Counted from the first letter of the stretch, positions 11,225 through 23,120 are shown. The stretch: 64,000 nt of DNA from Tubiluchus corallicola (GCA_030141605.1 JAQGDQ010000056.1:310001-374000), one strand, 5' to 3'. Program-made: numbers and translations. Notes: generated by a model from the sequence alone, not told the origin.

Positions 11225-11639
11225 ATATAGGGGGATTCACAGGTTCTAGTTTCTGTTTAGGCTCGGTAGTACACATCTCAACCAGTGGTTGTTTCATCAA
11301 GTGTAGTGTTCTTATAGATCAGAATCAGAATCCGTACTAACGTGCATTGTAATAAAATTACCACTATCTGACATGAAAGCTGAAATCTATGGTTTTTAAT
11401 ATTTTAATAACTTCTAGAATAGTTTTCCTCAGTGTAGTAGTAATGATGTGACAGATGGGATGCCAAAAAATCATTATTAGGCCCTACTGTTCTTGGCTTC
11501 TTGACCAAACGTTAACTGAGTTAATGGTTAAGTTCGGCTATTTAACCATGCCGATCAAATTTTAAGTATCACCACGAGCTTAACCAATTTCTTTAAAATT
11601 CTTTTGAAAATAATCCTAATAAAATACTTTAATCTCGCT
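11225..11639. other. no feature seen
   Basis: AT-rich sequence between the hAT-like element and the LINE fragment; no coding or repeat structure recognised. Confidence 0.5.
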
Positions 11640-12690
11640 TTCGCCTCTTTTTCTTCGAAACTTGACCATCCACATTCCCCCCTAACTGCTGCACCACAGC
11701 CACTATCAATTTTCTATAACAATTTACCAAAGTCCTCTCCTGTCGTCTCACACCATCTCATGTCTTCCTGACTGAATACTGTATCAATTCCTCCAAATAT
11801 ACATTTAGGAACAATACAAATTTGCAACCAGTGCACCCAATTATCCTTTTAACATTAGATCTCACAACCCTCTACACTTATACAAATACATGGCAGCTTT
11901 CCCTTTCCACCACCTTTCTTGCTTTACTCTTAACATAATTCCTAAATACTTTTCTTTATTAACAATCTTCACAATTTTTCTTCCTGTACATAAAAAACAT
12001 CCTCACCTTGATCACCCTCCAGCAAAATTGATATACGTTTTTTTCGCACAAAAAGACATACGATATTCATCAGCAATTCCTTTAACCAGTTTTAACATCA
12101 AATTCTTATTCTTTCCATTGCACTAACAAACTAATATCGTCTGCAAAATCTAAATCTCCTAGGCTTAAGTCATCTCTCGAATTAAGGATTAATATCTCGA
12201 ATATTCATACAAAGTATAGAAAGTTTAACCTTCTCCAACAATCTACTAATGTATAAATTAAAGACAGCTGATGACATTAGATCATCTTGTCACACTCCAC
12301 ATTTGCCCTTAGTCTTTTAATTGTCTACAGCTCCTTAAGCATTTTGTTCTTCTCCTAACAGTACCAAACACATAAAATTCATCTAATACTTAACCAATCA
12401 TTCTTTTAAAATTGATGCCACTAATTTTCCAACTACAGTCATTATTGTCATAGGCCTATAATTCAGCAAGTTTGTCTTTGTACCTTTTTTGTAAACAAGA
12501 TTCACTAAACTTTTTTCCTATGTACATTGAGTAATGTTTACCATATGTGTTAATGCCATCTGGACTCTATAAATACATTCGTGTTCATCACTAGTAACTC
12601 TACTATTCTTATTCATAGATGCTAAAACCTATAGATAAAGGCTGTATTGGCTGATGTAAAACTCTCGTTCTAGTTGAATGCACAGATTTA
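11640..12690 (-). mobile_element. decayed non-LTR (LINE) reverse transcriptase
   Basis: Minus-strand reading gives the reverse-transcriptase blocks in the right order, with stops and frame changes. LVNLVYKKGTKTNLLNYRPM then TIMTVVGKLVASILKE is motifs 1-2 (about 12390-12510). KCGV-stop-QDDLMSSAVFNLYIS is the QG/SP-LFN block (about 12240-12305), where a stop replaces the usual Arg. GDLDFADDISLLV is the catalytic F-A-D-D motif (about 12120-12160). KYLGIMLRVK is the block after the thumb (about 11930-11960). A pseudogenised fragment; neither endonuclease nor 3' tail was recognised. Clade not assigned. Confidence 0.85.
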
Positions 12691-13918
12691 AACCATTGTT
12701 TTTCTGACGATGTGGATGACCTTATAATGAACTTGATGGATTTGGTAACAAGAAATGATTCGCGAGCATGCTCGGGCGCAACTTACAAGCATGACCGAGG
12801 CGATCAGTGTGCGTGACATATTTTAGTAGTGTGACAGCTATTGCCCTAAACATTCTAACGTAATTTCAACATGTGTTAATTGTTATATTTAGTGCATTAG
12901 TTTGTTTATTAGCTAAGACGACTAATTTACAACCGATAATTGATAGAAATTAATTTTACTTCATTTTAAATAATTGTCAGAATATTTGTGTTACTCGGTT
13001 TAATCCCAGTCCATCATTTTGGCTCACAATTCATGTAATTCTCAAAAGAGTGCCTCTATCAGCATCGAACAAGCTTCTCAATAATATTAGGTCTGTGCCC
13101 CCATCAAGGCAGTATATTGTAACAAGTATTTTCGAGGTTAGTATAAATATTATAACAAAGTTCAGCACCAAGTTGACTTGAAAATGACCAGATACGTTAA
13201 GGACCCAAGACTGACTTGGATATAACAAAAATTTAGGTAGGTTTTAAAACCCTAGTCTGACTTCGAAATATTATCCAAAAATTCCAATTATAAGGTGGCT
13301 GACTCGATAACGCATGAACGTTCGCCAACACGTCATCTGTACATAGCAACTAAAATGAATTATAATGTTATAATTGCATTTTTTAATTAATTATAGTGAC
13401 ATTACAATAAAAACGAATTCTAATTATAATAATTAATATTTTAATTCTGATAAATGGGCAGTCCAACTGATGTGCGTTAACTGGTGCCTGAGAATACTAT
13501 ATGGAATGTTCGCGCTTGCTTGCTCAACAATCCCGCGTAGTGCCTCGTCATCAACCGCGCCATCATGCCATATACCACATTGCCCTGTACTGCATTGTGT
13601 AAAGGCAAGGCAGTACACAATGAGGTGGCAGTAGATAGCAACACAGTACAACACGAAGCGGTACGCGGGTTGTCGAGCAAGCTTTTCTGATTACAATTTT
13701 TTCAACGTAATCAGTAATCACAATTGATGACGATTACTCCTCAAAAGTAAAGAAACCAATAATTCAAAGAGCCCAGCACTGCTAGAATACTGCTCCACGC
13801 GCCTAGCAAGAACAGTATTCTTTAATGATTTACAATTTGATCATGCGGTCAAAGTGTATAAAGAGGAAGTGACGAAAGAAGCCTATTGTTACGTATTTCC
13901 TTTTTGCGATTAGCGGCT
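12691..13918. other. non-coding; GC-richer patch at 13.50-13.68 kb
   Basis: Mostly AT-rich, without exons I can support. The stretch 13,500-13,680 is richer in GC and CpG and opens two overlapping minus-strand frames of about 70 codons. Neither shows a motif or convincing splice sites. GTGTATAAAGAGG at about 13,854-13,866 resembles a TATA box and stands about 60 bases upstream of the ATG at 13,919. Confidence 0.35.
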
Positions 13919-14182
13919 ATGCTGGCGGCATCAAACGGCCATTCAGTAAAAAATTTGGAGCGCCGCATTGACAGTAATAATAATATTATTAAGTTCACCA
14001 GTAGTGTTGGCATACGTGCAATTTTGATAAGCCAAAATCACTTTTGCGTTTTTAATAAAAGAAGTATATCTCAATTAAAAGAAATTATTAGTTTAAAAAA
14101 ACTGAAAACATTTCATGAAAAGGAAAAAAATTGTAGCAATAAGTTTGTATTATGTACTTGCAAATGCCTGTTCAGTTTTCTT
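13919..14182 (+). CDS. candidate first coding exon (weak)
   Basis: An ATG follows a TATA-like TATAAAGA by about 60 bases. The frame runs 88 codons to a consensus donor GTAAGT in phase 0. The start reads MLAASNGHSVKNLERRIDSN and has an Ala/Gly/Arg start-like composition. Later codons are Lys/Phe/Leu-rich and look more like AT-rich chance sequence. No family is recognised and no partner exon was found downstream. Equally likely to be a chance open frame. Confidence 0.22.
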
Positions 14183-14290
14183 GTAAGTAAAATTTTATTG
14201 TTTTTCCTGAGGAAAGAGGCTAGCTGACTGCGTGATGGGCTGCCTGCTATGTAAAGAAGTAATGCATTTTTCATTGATTTATTGATTTTT

Positions 14291-14340
14291 CTCTCCCTCC
14301 CTCTCTTAGAGAGAAAGAGGGGGAGAGAGAGAGAGAGAGT
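14291..14340. repeat. CT/GA near-palindrome
   Basis: A pyrimidine arm (CTCTCCCTCCCTCTCT) is followed within a few bases by a purine arm (AGAGAGAAAGAGGGGGAGAG). Together they form an imperfect polypurine-polypyrimidine inverted repeat. Confidence 0.7.
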
Positions 14341-15197
14341 TAAAAGAAAGACGGAACTATGAACTATGAATTTTATTTCACACATCAAAATACAATATTG
14401 TACACATAAATAAACAATAAATAAAATAATTTGAGTAGTGTGAGGTGAGTGTACGACCATACGGTCATTAACACACTCACCTTACTTAAATGAAAATAAA
14501 AAAATTATTAAAGATATGCATGCTTTTGTAGATGACTCAATGAAATTTATGTAATAAAGTAAATGATGTAATAATAGCAAGGAAACATAAGAAAAACACA
14601 ATATGGAATTACGATTTTGATATAAATATTGAAATAATTTTGAAATAAAGTAAAAGATGTAATGAACAGCAACGAAACATGAGGAAAACTTAATATGTAA
14701 TTACGATTTTGATATAGGCGGCGATGAATGAATAATTTCATTTAAATTGATTTATACCTTACTAATAAAGTAACAAAGGTCGTACTGGTACCTATTAGCA
14801 AAAGAAAAACATTAGTGCAAAAAATGACCAAATTCAAGCTGTCATATCGTCCATGCATAACTCAATATGAGAAAAACATGCAAAATAATAACAATAATAC
14901 TAAATAAAAATAATAAAAAACAAACTAAATCAAATGAAAAGCAAGCTAGCCAAACAGAAATTTAAACAAACTTTCAAATAGGGAACTGAATCAAGCTGCA
15001 AAGTACATGCATTAAAATAATACTAAAGAGTCTAATTAATAAACAAAACAAAAGAACATTATACAAGTACATTTTTTACACGTAAGCAAACTGTATTTAA
15101 TGAACACTTATTTTGATGTAAGCCTAACTGAATCTTAAAAAAATTAGGCCAAATATAAGTAATGTCTATATATAAAATATATAAAACATGCAGATGC
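14341..15197. other. AT-rich, no gene
   Basis: A low-complexity AT-rich stretch. Possible polyadenylation hexamer variants for the minus-strand candidate at 15.2 kb lie near 15,100 (ATTAAA on the minus strand). Otherwise nothing is seen. Confidence 0.4.
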
Positions 15198-15234
15198 TTA
15201 GATTAAGTTATGTTCTGGAAAATTATTTGCTCTT
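15198..15234 (-). CDS. candidate small gene, exon 2 with stop (weak)
   Basis: The acceptor ATTTTTTCAG is followed by 37 bases that complete the phase-2 codon of exon 1 and read RANNFPEHNLI then TAA. The intron would be about 418 bases. Phase agreement and a good polypyrimidine tract support the join. It rests on only 11 residues, so chance agreement is possible. Confidence 0.3.
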
Positions 15235-15652
15235 CTGAAAAAATCGATTTTTTTCTATGAAAGGTATTACACATGAAAGTCAGGCCTAATATTTCTTCAA
15301 GTTATATTTCCTGATAAGAACATATGAAATAGAAATGTTTTTTAGAAAAAATTTTTCTCCAGAAATCGAATACTACATGAGCCAGGTATTCTTTCTTTTG
15401 ATCAACTTTCTTAACTTGTTTTGTAAATAAGCCTATTAATTTTTATGAGATATGATTATAATAATTTTTATTTGAACTACAAATTATTCTTAATGCCTTA
15501 TGCTTGATTTAAATAATATTCAAAAATATAACTGCTGCTATAAATCGCCAAAGAGAGATGTAGGCCTTGCAGTCTTTGCTTAGTGTACAAAATATTTAAC
15601 TAGTAACAAAAGTTTCAAAACTGTGTTATAATTAACATTTTATTATAATTAC

Positions 15653-15759
15653 CTGGCTGCATCTTTGCGAAATTTAAAAAATATCTTTTTGTGTTTTTGC
15701 AACTCACTGCTGAGCAATTTATGAGCGCCTGTTAACCGGGCTGGTTTTGATGGTCTCAT
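15653..15759 (-). CDS. candidate small gene, exon 1 (weak)
   Basis: The ATG at 15759 opens MRPSKPARLTGAHKLLSSEL and continues QKHKKIFFKFRKDAA to a donor CCAG|GTAATT in phase 2. The codons are balanced, with little low complexity, and the surrounding sequence (15.66-15.85 kb) is CpG-richer than its neighbours. The frame is open upstream to a TAG at about 15,850, so the exon could also be internal, with an alternative acceptor TTGTTGTCAG at about 15,804. With exon 2 (15198-15234) it would encode a basic 47-residue protein. I do not recognise it. Confidence 0.35.
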
Positions 15760-16249
15760 CAATTCATCTGCTACAGTACCCACAGCCTGCGCTGTTGCGT
15801 ACCTGACAACAACAGGCCGTACTGAATAGCCGCTAGGGCGACACTAACTGCGCGAACTACTGCGCAGAAGGACTTTCCCTACTTTATTGTGTATACTTTG
15901 ATGTGGTTGTTATATGTTTTCCTTTATTTTCCGCTACACAGGCCTCCGGAAAAATTCAGTTTTTACATGGCAACCACTTCAATTCAGACCTATAAAAATA
16001 TTAATGAAAAATAATAAACGTAACGCATAATTATGACATAATGGTAGTGTGCATTTCGTTGGCTGAAACAGTCTGAAAAAGTCTACAACACCCACTACAT
16101 GACAAAGATGCAAACCATCATACTATTTATTATAATCTAAAAAATATAGTACATTTCAGAATTACTTTACCACTAATGATGGTTTTAGTACAAAGTTTTT
16201 TTTGCTTATCGATAAACGTCATAAAAAAGAATAATTACCCCCCTCCCCG

Positions 16250-16251
<2 letters not shown>
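15760..16251. other. upstream flank of the small-gene candidate
   Basis: Contains a CpG-bearing stretch at 15,780-15,870 with a CTCF-like string on the minus strand (TCGCCCTAGCGGC), then AT-rich sequence. A core promoter is not evident. Confidence 0.3.

Positions 16252-16347
<96 letters not shown>
16252..16347. repeat. (TC)n microsatellite, about 95 bp
   Basis: Uninterrupted CT dinucleotides preceded by a C-rich segment; a poly Ser-Leu frame is an artefact of it. Confidence 0.97.
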
Positions 16348-16348
<1 letters not shown>

Positions 16349-18880
16349 GATTTCTGTGCTCGTAATTACTGAATATTACTTCCTCTCAAAGCCATAAATA
16401 AGGGTCACAATATTTATAATTATTAATATGGAATTTTGTCTCTTTCTACTTATTTTACAACATTAATATGTCTCTTTCTACTGAACACTGTATAAGAAGA
16501 GCTGCATGGCGAAAGCTAACGAGAAACTCTTTGTAACAAAATCACAAGTGGAAGATTCTACTATAGTACCCGAAAGGTGCATGGTAAAGATAGCACAGTT
16601 AAAAGGGACAGAAACTGAAAAAAAATAATAGGGAAAAATTGCACAATTGTAAAATTTGTGGTGTTTGGGGTTAGGGCTATTTTTACCCCAGAGTCTGTGA
16701 AGAAAGTTATGATTCAACGCTGTTTGTTTGGTTGTTTTTGTCTGTTACCTAGCAGTAAAAATATTACGCTAAATAGATTATCATCAAAATAGATCTCGCT
16801 GCTTCCTACTGAGAACAGTCTAGTTCTATTACAGAAATTATTTGCTTCAAAATAACTTCTGTGCCGTTGTTTCGTACTTTTCCATTAGTGTCATTTCTCC
16901 TGTGCCATTCTTCCTGTGGCGTTTCGAACAATTCGCCATATATAATTACTGAATTTTCAGTGAGTACGGGTGACCTTGACTCTTCAACTGAACGTTAAAG
17001 GCCTATTTATCTGGGGCTCAAATATAAGGGGCTGAAATTATCTGAGCCAATTTTTGAGGCCTAATGCTGAAGTCTAAATATCTGGGGCCCAAATGTGGTT
17101 TTTAAAAATAATTAGGCAGAATTAAATCTATTTTGTTGCGTTAACATTTTATTGATTTCATCATTACAGCATTTTTTCAAAGCCATGCAGTGCATCACAA
17201 CGCTATTAAATAACAAAATTGTGCTTCACAAAAACAACCATATATAATAAAAAATGTGAAAAAATGTGCATATTACATAATTTTAGCATAGTAGGCAGCA
17301 CGTGAAATTTGTAGCTCAACCCACAAAATGTGCTTTTGAATGAGTCAAAGTTATAAGCCAGCGCCAAAATGCCTGGAGCTCATATTCTACTCAAATGGTT
17401 GTGCTCAAATTTCTCATATCTAACCAAGTGGTTGAACCCAAATGAGCTGTCCTTATTCCAATTGGGTCTCCAGTCCAGTTAAGCTCGCCAATCATAATTA
17501 TTCCAATTAATTTGAATTAAGGAAATCATCAAAGGTGCTACCAAATCAAGTTACTCAAAGATTATTATTTATTTATAACTAGGGTTTTAAATTCTCAAAT
17601 TACCATAATTATTAATTATAACTAACTTAAGAACCCTTCGTGTTTTCATTTTCTGCACTAGAGCAAAGTCGCGTACATTCTAATGGAATTGACGACTAAC
17701 ATAATGTCAATCATTTTCATTGACTGCTCAATCAGCGTGCAAGTTATTTCACACAACCCTGCAGCAGGTTCGTTTGGGACGTTTAGCTACAGTTCCGTCT
17801 AGCACTGTTATGAAAAATGCTCAACTTTTCAATAGTTAGCGAGAGAAATATTGGCTTGATGCTAGATTTTATTATTGTCAATTGAAATTGCAAGTGAATT
17901 AGTGGAAATATATAGTCTAGTTTCGTTTATAGGAAGAAATGCACAACGCTTACATCTATGAGTTGCTGATTAAACCATTTTGCAATCAAGAAAATACGCA
18001 GTTTAGTTTAGTTTATGGCTTTGCAAGTTACAGATAAAGACAACTATTTGATTAACTTTGAATAAGGAGAAAACAAAATTTTTTCTTTTCTGGCCAGTTT
18101 TTCTAAACCTCAATGAGATCTTCACAGTCAAATTAATTCAAATGTGGTCAAAACTTATATTATGCATCAATGTAATATTAGCTAATTTTACGCTATTTTT
18201 CTTTTTATAATCAAGGTTAAAAGATACCATTGGGACTCGAGCAGTCATTATAAGGGTCGTCTATGGAATGGAACAGTCAAATTTATTCCATTCCCGTAGC
18301 CTGACAAACAGAAAAATACAAAAACTTAATAAATTTCCAGACGAGCACATGATCAATTAATATAGAAAAATACATCACAGGCTTGATGCTCGTATGTTTA
18401 AAGGCAAGAAAGACTTAATATTTTTGTTGCTCATTTATTGTAAAGCAAGGCTAACTGGCTTAGTTTTTTATTACATTTATGTCTCTGTATTTTATAGTGC
18501 TTTGAAACTTCGGTTCCTAATTCTGTTTAAATTGAAAAGTCATTTTTTTGGCTGCTTGAAGTGTTAATTCCGTGCTAAAATAGCTACTGCTCTGCAAGTT
18601 TGTGTTTATGAAAAAGAGCAATCAGTTTATCTGCTGATTAGACATTAGTTGTGATTGTCATGTTGTTTAGTTTAGTTTACTTTTCTTCTGTTGCTCATAA
18701 CATCTATAGTAACGTTGAGTCTCTATTCTTTATTAGAACTGTAGCTAAATGTTTCAACTCCTGTGACATGCTTTTGTTAATTTTCGTCTCAGCTGTTGTA
18801 AAATTTTACTAATAATTGATAACCAATTTCAAATTGTTTTTGGTTTGCCTGGAGGTCGTTTAGCAGGTTTTAGTGCCTCG
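16348..18880. other. no gene seen; short motif repeated at 17.0-17.1 kb
   Basis: AT-rich sequence on both strands without supportable exons. At 17,010-17,096 the phrase TATCTGGGGCYCAAAT occurs twice within about 80 bases, with a related GGGGCTGAAATTATCTGAGCC between. This is a degenerate local repeat of unknown origin. Confidence 0.45.
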
Positions 18881-19824
18881 TTCAGGGCCAGCTCTAGGTA
18901 GTCGACGCCCTAGGCAAAAGTATTTTCAACGCCCCCTACTCAACGGTCAACCGCATTCCTCCACGATGCCTATGCACCCACTCACAAAATTGAATTTTTG
19001 TTGTACACAATAAAGCCTTTTTTGCAGGGCTTACTTGTGTAATACAGTATAGCACACTGATTGTGTTGAGTGAATTATGACCCATTAATACGTCGACCCT
19101 GTGCATTCAGGAGCAATCAAATTTCTGCAGCACACTTCATGCACACCCTCTTGGCTGGATTTTCACTCAGCATTTTCACCCGAAAACTTCTAAAACCCTA
19201 ACTCCTGTTTATCACACACGCCCGCTTCACTAGTTTCATCATCTTCACCACCATAAATCTGCTCTAGTTGCAAACATTTCATTAGAGAATCATTTTGCTA
19301 TTTTCAATGTCCGCCAGCTTTTTTTACCTTTTGTTTGCTGCATTACACTCCTGAAGATTCAGTTCTGGATTAAATTATCGGTCATTCATGAATTAGATAA
19401 AATGAGTGCTAGATAATTAATGCTAATAATTAATATTACAAGAATTTTTTTTATTTAACAGAGGAGTTGTCAGTTTCTTTGCTGTTCTACACAGACAATG
19501 TAAATTGTGGACAAGAGCAGGGTAATGTATCGCTAATGTTTTCATGAAATAATTTCAGAAGCACAGGAAAAGCAAAAATGGACTGTTTCGATGAGAGAAA
19601 GGAGCTCTGTGTTAGCATTGTCAAATCATACATTTTCACCGGCACTGCCACGGAGCCTCTTTTCCCTCCGTGAAACAATGAAGGAAAATAATGCAGGCAG
19701 TTTGTTTCATTTTTTTAGTATTGTGGACTTAAGCAATTACATGCTAAAAATTAAAAAATGACATTCAGAATTTGGCACCCTAGGCATCTGCCTGTAGTTT
19801 TGCTTAGTGGTAGAGGTGGTCCAA
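18881..19824. mobile_element. possible hAT-like remnant
   Basis: The left end CAGGGCCAGCTCTAGGTAGT and the following GACGCCCTAGGCAAAAG echo the right end. There, the minus strand gives GGACCACCTCTACCACTAAG and, further in, GCCTAGGGTGCCAAA. The phrases (GGGCCAGCTCTAGG, CGCCCTAGGC, TTGGCACCCTAGGCATCTGCC) are typical of old non-autonomous hAT elements of animals. No transposase frame or target duplication was seen. Element bounds are approximate. Confidence 0.4.
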
Positions 19825-20499
19825 GCCTCATTTAATGGTAATCTTACTGGTGTTGTCTCTGGCAATCTTATTGATGTCTCATCGGTGATCCGTCTTAGCC
19901 TTCTGATTCTAATTCAATCCTTCAGAGTTCCTCTTTGATCCTGCTCATACAGCTGCCTATTTGAAGTGACATACGGCTGTTTAATTTTTGGTGGCTAGAA
20001 TTGATTAATTTTGGATAAAACCACACATTGCCTGCTGTTTTCTATTTTTGATATCATCTTCAGTGTTAAATTAGTAGTGATACCAATTACTTGCAACGGT
20101 TCCAGGAAATTCCTTGAAATTGCTAAAAGAATATCTGCAGGAAAGTTCGAAGATTTGTTGTATTGCTTATCAAGGGATGTCTGCGCTTAATGAACACAAC
20201 TACGACGATATCATGACCAAATAGTTTCCGAGGTTCGACTTTTTTTACGTGGTGTTACGCGATGTTATAAAAGTAAAATTGTTTTAAAATCGATCAAGCT
20301 TAAGCGTCATAGCAAGAGACAGAAAGCAAATCCTGAAAATTTTTGAGGTATGAATCGTATGATTATAAAAGTAAGCTAAAGACTAAAGTAAAGTGAAGAG
20401 TAAATTAAATGCTTTGAGTCTTTCTTAGCGGTTAACCAATCTTCAATTTAAGGCCTACCAAAATAATTGAATCATTAACCACAATGTGTCGTTATAGTT
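19825..20499. other. no feature seen
   Basis: AT-rich sequence between the hAT-like remnant and the LINE RNase H fragment; no exon or repeat recognised. Confidence 0.45.
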
Positions 20500-21260
20500 T
20501 GTGAATTATTAATTTTCTTTTGGAGTTTGGCGATCACATTTGGAAATGCAAACTCCCAGTCTTACCGTACTCCTTGACAGTTGATGTGACACTCATTTCC
20601 ACAGTAAAGTCTCTATCGACAAAATGTTCACACAGTCTTGATGTGTTCCCATAGATGCCAACACAAAAGAACTGTTTATCACAATTTGATATTTTCTCGA
20701 TGATGTGACTCTAAATCGGCATAGTTTGGGCACTGTAACGATGTCCGCTTGTCTAAACATTCAGTGTTATCTATAAAAGAACAAAGGTCTTTAATTATCA
20801 CACCAAAATCAAAATTTTTGAGTCTGCTTCACATGACTGTATATCTACCAAATTGAAATTAGATAAGCCAATATACCAAGCAATGATGATAACAGCACGT
20901 CCATCTGATTAGACCGAAGTACACACTCATACAAAAAGTGTTCTGTAGATTCACTGAAACCATGCTTGCAGAATGGAGGAACAATGCTTCCAATGTTGTG
21001 AAGCTGAAGGTAGGTTAGTCCGTATGTAACTGAAGAAGCTTGGAGTACTGGGACTTTTCTATTTGAAGCTTGTCATACAGGAAATCGCATCCATGAAGTG
21101 AACATCATTGACAGCCTTTCTAACCAAAGAATCAGCAGTGAAATCATTTCAAATAATATTACAATGACCAGGTACCCATATAAAGTTAACATGAACAATC
21201 AATAGTAGAAAGAAATTTAACATAATTTTTATGCTGTCACATGAACTTTGTGACAGTTAC
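20500..21260 (-). mobile_element. decayed LINE fragment: RNase H and zinc-knuckle tail
   Basis: The minus strand at about 21,135-21,210 reads NFIWVPGHCNII-stop-NDFTAD then SLVRKAVNDVHF. This matches the RNase H end motif (W-V-P-G-H-x-G-I-x-G-N-E-x-A-D) with a stop for Gly. Further on (about 20,890-20,990) comes LTYLQLHNIGSIVPPFCKHG and SESTEHFLYECV, the Cys/His segment that follows RNase H in I/Jockey-like LINEs. The frame shifts between blocks, so the copy is dead. No 3' tail was recognised. Confidence 0.8.
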
Positions 21261-21309
21261 AAGCTCATTCTAGAGATATAACACCTATTGATCACTGACA
21301 TTTTTAAAG

Positions 21310-21870
21310 GAAAGCCAGATCCCATCTTAAACTGTAGTGTATTGAAAAGGAACACACTAGTTCTTCAATAATGACTTACGTGAAAGGATTATTACCACAG
21401 AATGGTAATATTTGTGCGGCTAATTCTCTGTTGCATGCACTTTGCCATTTACTAATCAGATGGGCACTAGTGCCTGCATCTGAGGAACACATTGCACAAA
21501 AACAGGTGCTGTACCTCTCACTTCAGACGTGTTAGTTTGTGATGTAGTGCACATGTTCATGAGGTGATGCATAAGTATAGCAGTAACTTTAAATTTGTGA
21601 GGCTTTTGTATATCACATTGAGTGTTGTACAGTAGCTCTGTATTTCAATTTTTGGTTACGTAAGAACATGTTTATGGAATGTTTGCGCTGTTGAAAATAA
21701 TGTTCACTTGTGATGTCATCACAAGTTGGGCTTGCCTGCCATTAATTAAGTTTTTAACCTATTACTTAATTACCAGAGATGCTTTGGCACTATTACAGGT
21801 CTTTAAAAGTATACTTTTTGTCCCATTCAAAATGGGGTAGGATGTAAAAAATCATTTTGTTTTCCTTAAA
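21310..21870 (-). repeat. dispersed repeat family A, copy 1
   Basis: This aligns by eye over about 550 bases with 43000-43615 in the same orientation (for example AGTTTTTAACCTATTACTTAATTA against AGTTTTTAGCCTATTATTTAATTA, and AATGACTTA-GTGAAAG). Reverse-complemented, it contains a diverged form of the 103-bp segment at 28581 and 31272 (GTACAGCACCTGTTTTTGTG against TATAGCACCTGTTTTTCGTG). It abuts the LINE fragment and might be part of the same insertion, but no LINE motif was found in it. Confidence 0.75.
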
Positions 21871-22389
21871 AGTAAGCAACCATATAGCTTATACCCAATT
21901 GTTTTTCAACAAACTGTAAATACAGCAAATATAGTAAAACCAGATGGATGCATGCAACACTGCTGATTTACTGATCTGGTGAAATTCCTGAAAACGTGAT
22001 AAATTATTGCTCTTGTTGCACATATTCCAGGGTTGTCAATGCAAGAATTATGAGTAAATGCATCAACATCATATTTGTTCTTGTAGGCTATAGTCGTCGA
22101 GGCCTGTTACCTCAGATTGATACTGATTCCTCGGCTTAACTACCTTCAAACTGCAGAAATTCCTCTTTACTTCGATGTTCGAATACTGAGTAGTCAACTA
22201 CATCTGCTGTCTTTGTAGAATTCATGTCAATCTCTTGAAATAAACATACGTCAATTCAATTCAAATTTATTGTCTCAACTTAAGGTTTGCTTAAACATAG
22301 TTAGTTTGCCGTAGAAGCATAAAGAAAGAGGCGGGGTGGTGAAAGGCCATCGGGTCACCTGACAACCACCGCTTAGTATTTAATTAATA
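21871..22389. other. no feature seen
   Basis: AT-rich spacer between family A copy 1 and the TIR element. Confidence 0.45.
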
Positions 22390-23120
22390 GTGGGGCAGTT
22401 AAGGTCATATACTGAAAGAATTGTGCTTTGAATGACTAAAGCATGAAATTTTCTTCAGACAAGAGTCTTGACAGACCATTTTCAGATGTGGAAGCATTTC
22501 AGATTTCACCTCTGGGACTAGGTAAAGGGCAAGTACTTTCAGGCTGTCGAATTATTATTATTTCTTACTTTTTCACAGACATAACGCAAATTCTCACCAT
22601 TAATGTTCTATTTGACAGTCTTGTTGCACATGTATTATATATTAACTGCTTATATCACAAATCTGGGCGCTAACTCGGGCGTGCAGGAAATACACAAGAA
22701 TATACCATATTGTTAATGTATATTTGACAAGTTTATATTAATATTTATGCACAGTTATTAAATTCAGTCATGTTAACTGAGTAATTGTTTTAATGCATAA
22801 TGCATTTAAATTCATTTAGAGGTTAGATAAAGGTGTCCTTACACCTGAAAACCAATATAGATATTTAGTAGGGTAAAGTTAGCATCTTTAGTAAAAACAA
22901 ACAGGCAATTCTGGCAAAGGTATACATGATTACAATGAAGAATGATGGCGAAAATACTGAAAAAAATGCGGTTCTGGGGTCATTGACCTCTCAAGGTCAC
23001 TAAAGGTCAGATACAAATTGCTTCCACATCTGAAATATAACCTACGGGTATGAAGATTATATATAGAAACTTTCTTGCTTTAGTCATTAAATGCACAATT
23101 GTTTGGCTTCTCAACCCCAC
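22390..23120. mobile_element. short TIR element (MITE-like), about 730 bp
   Basis: The left arm (22,390-22,500) and the reverse complement of the right arm (about 23,018-23,120) match along about 110 bases. Shared words include GTGGGG at the tip, AATTGTGC, AATGACTAAAGCA and TTTCAGATGTGGAAGCA. Both tips are flanked by TA (TA|GTGGGGCAG ... CAACCCCAC|TA), which would fit a TA-targeting (Tc1/mariner-like) element. The interior has no transposase. Superfamily assignment is inference. Confidence 0.65.
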
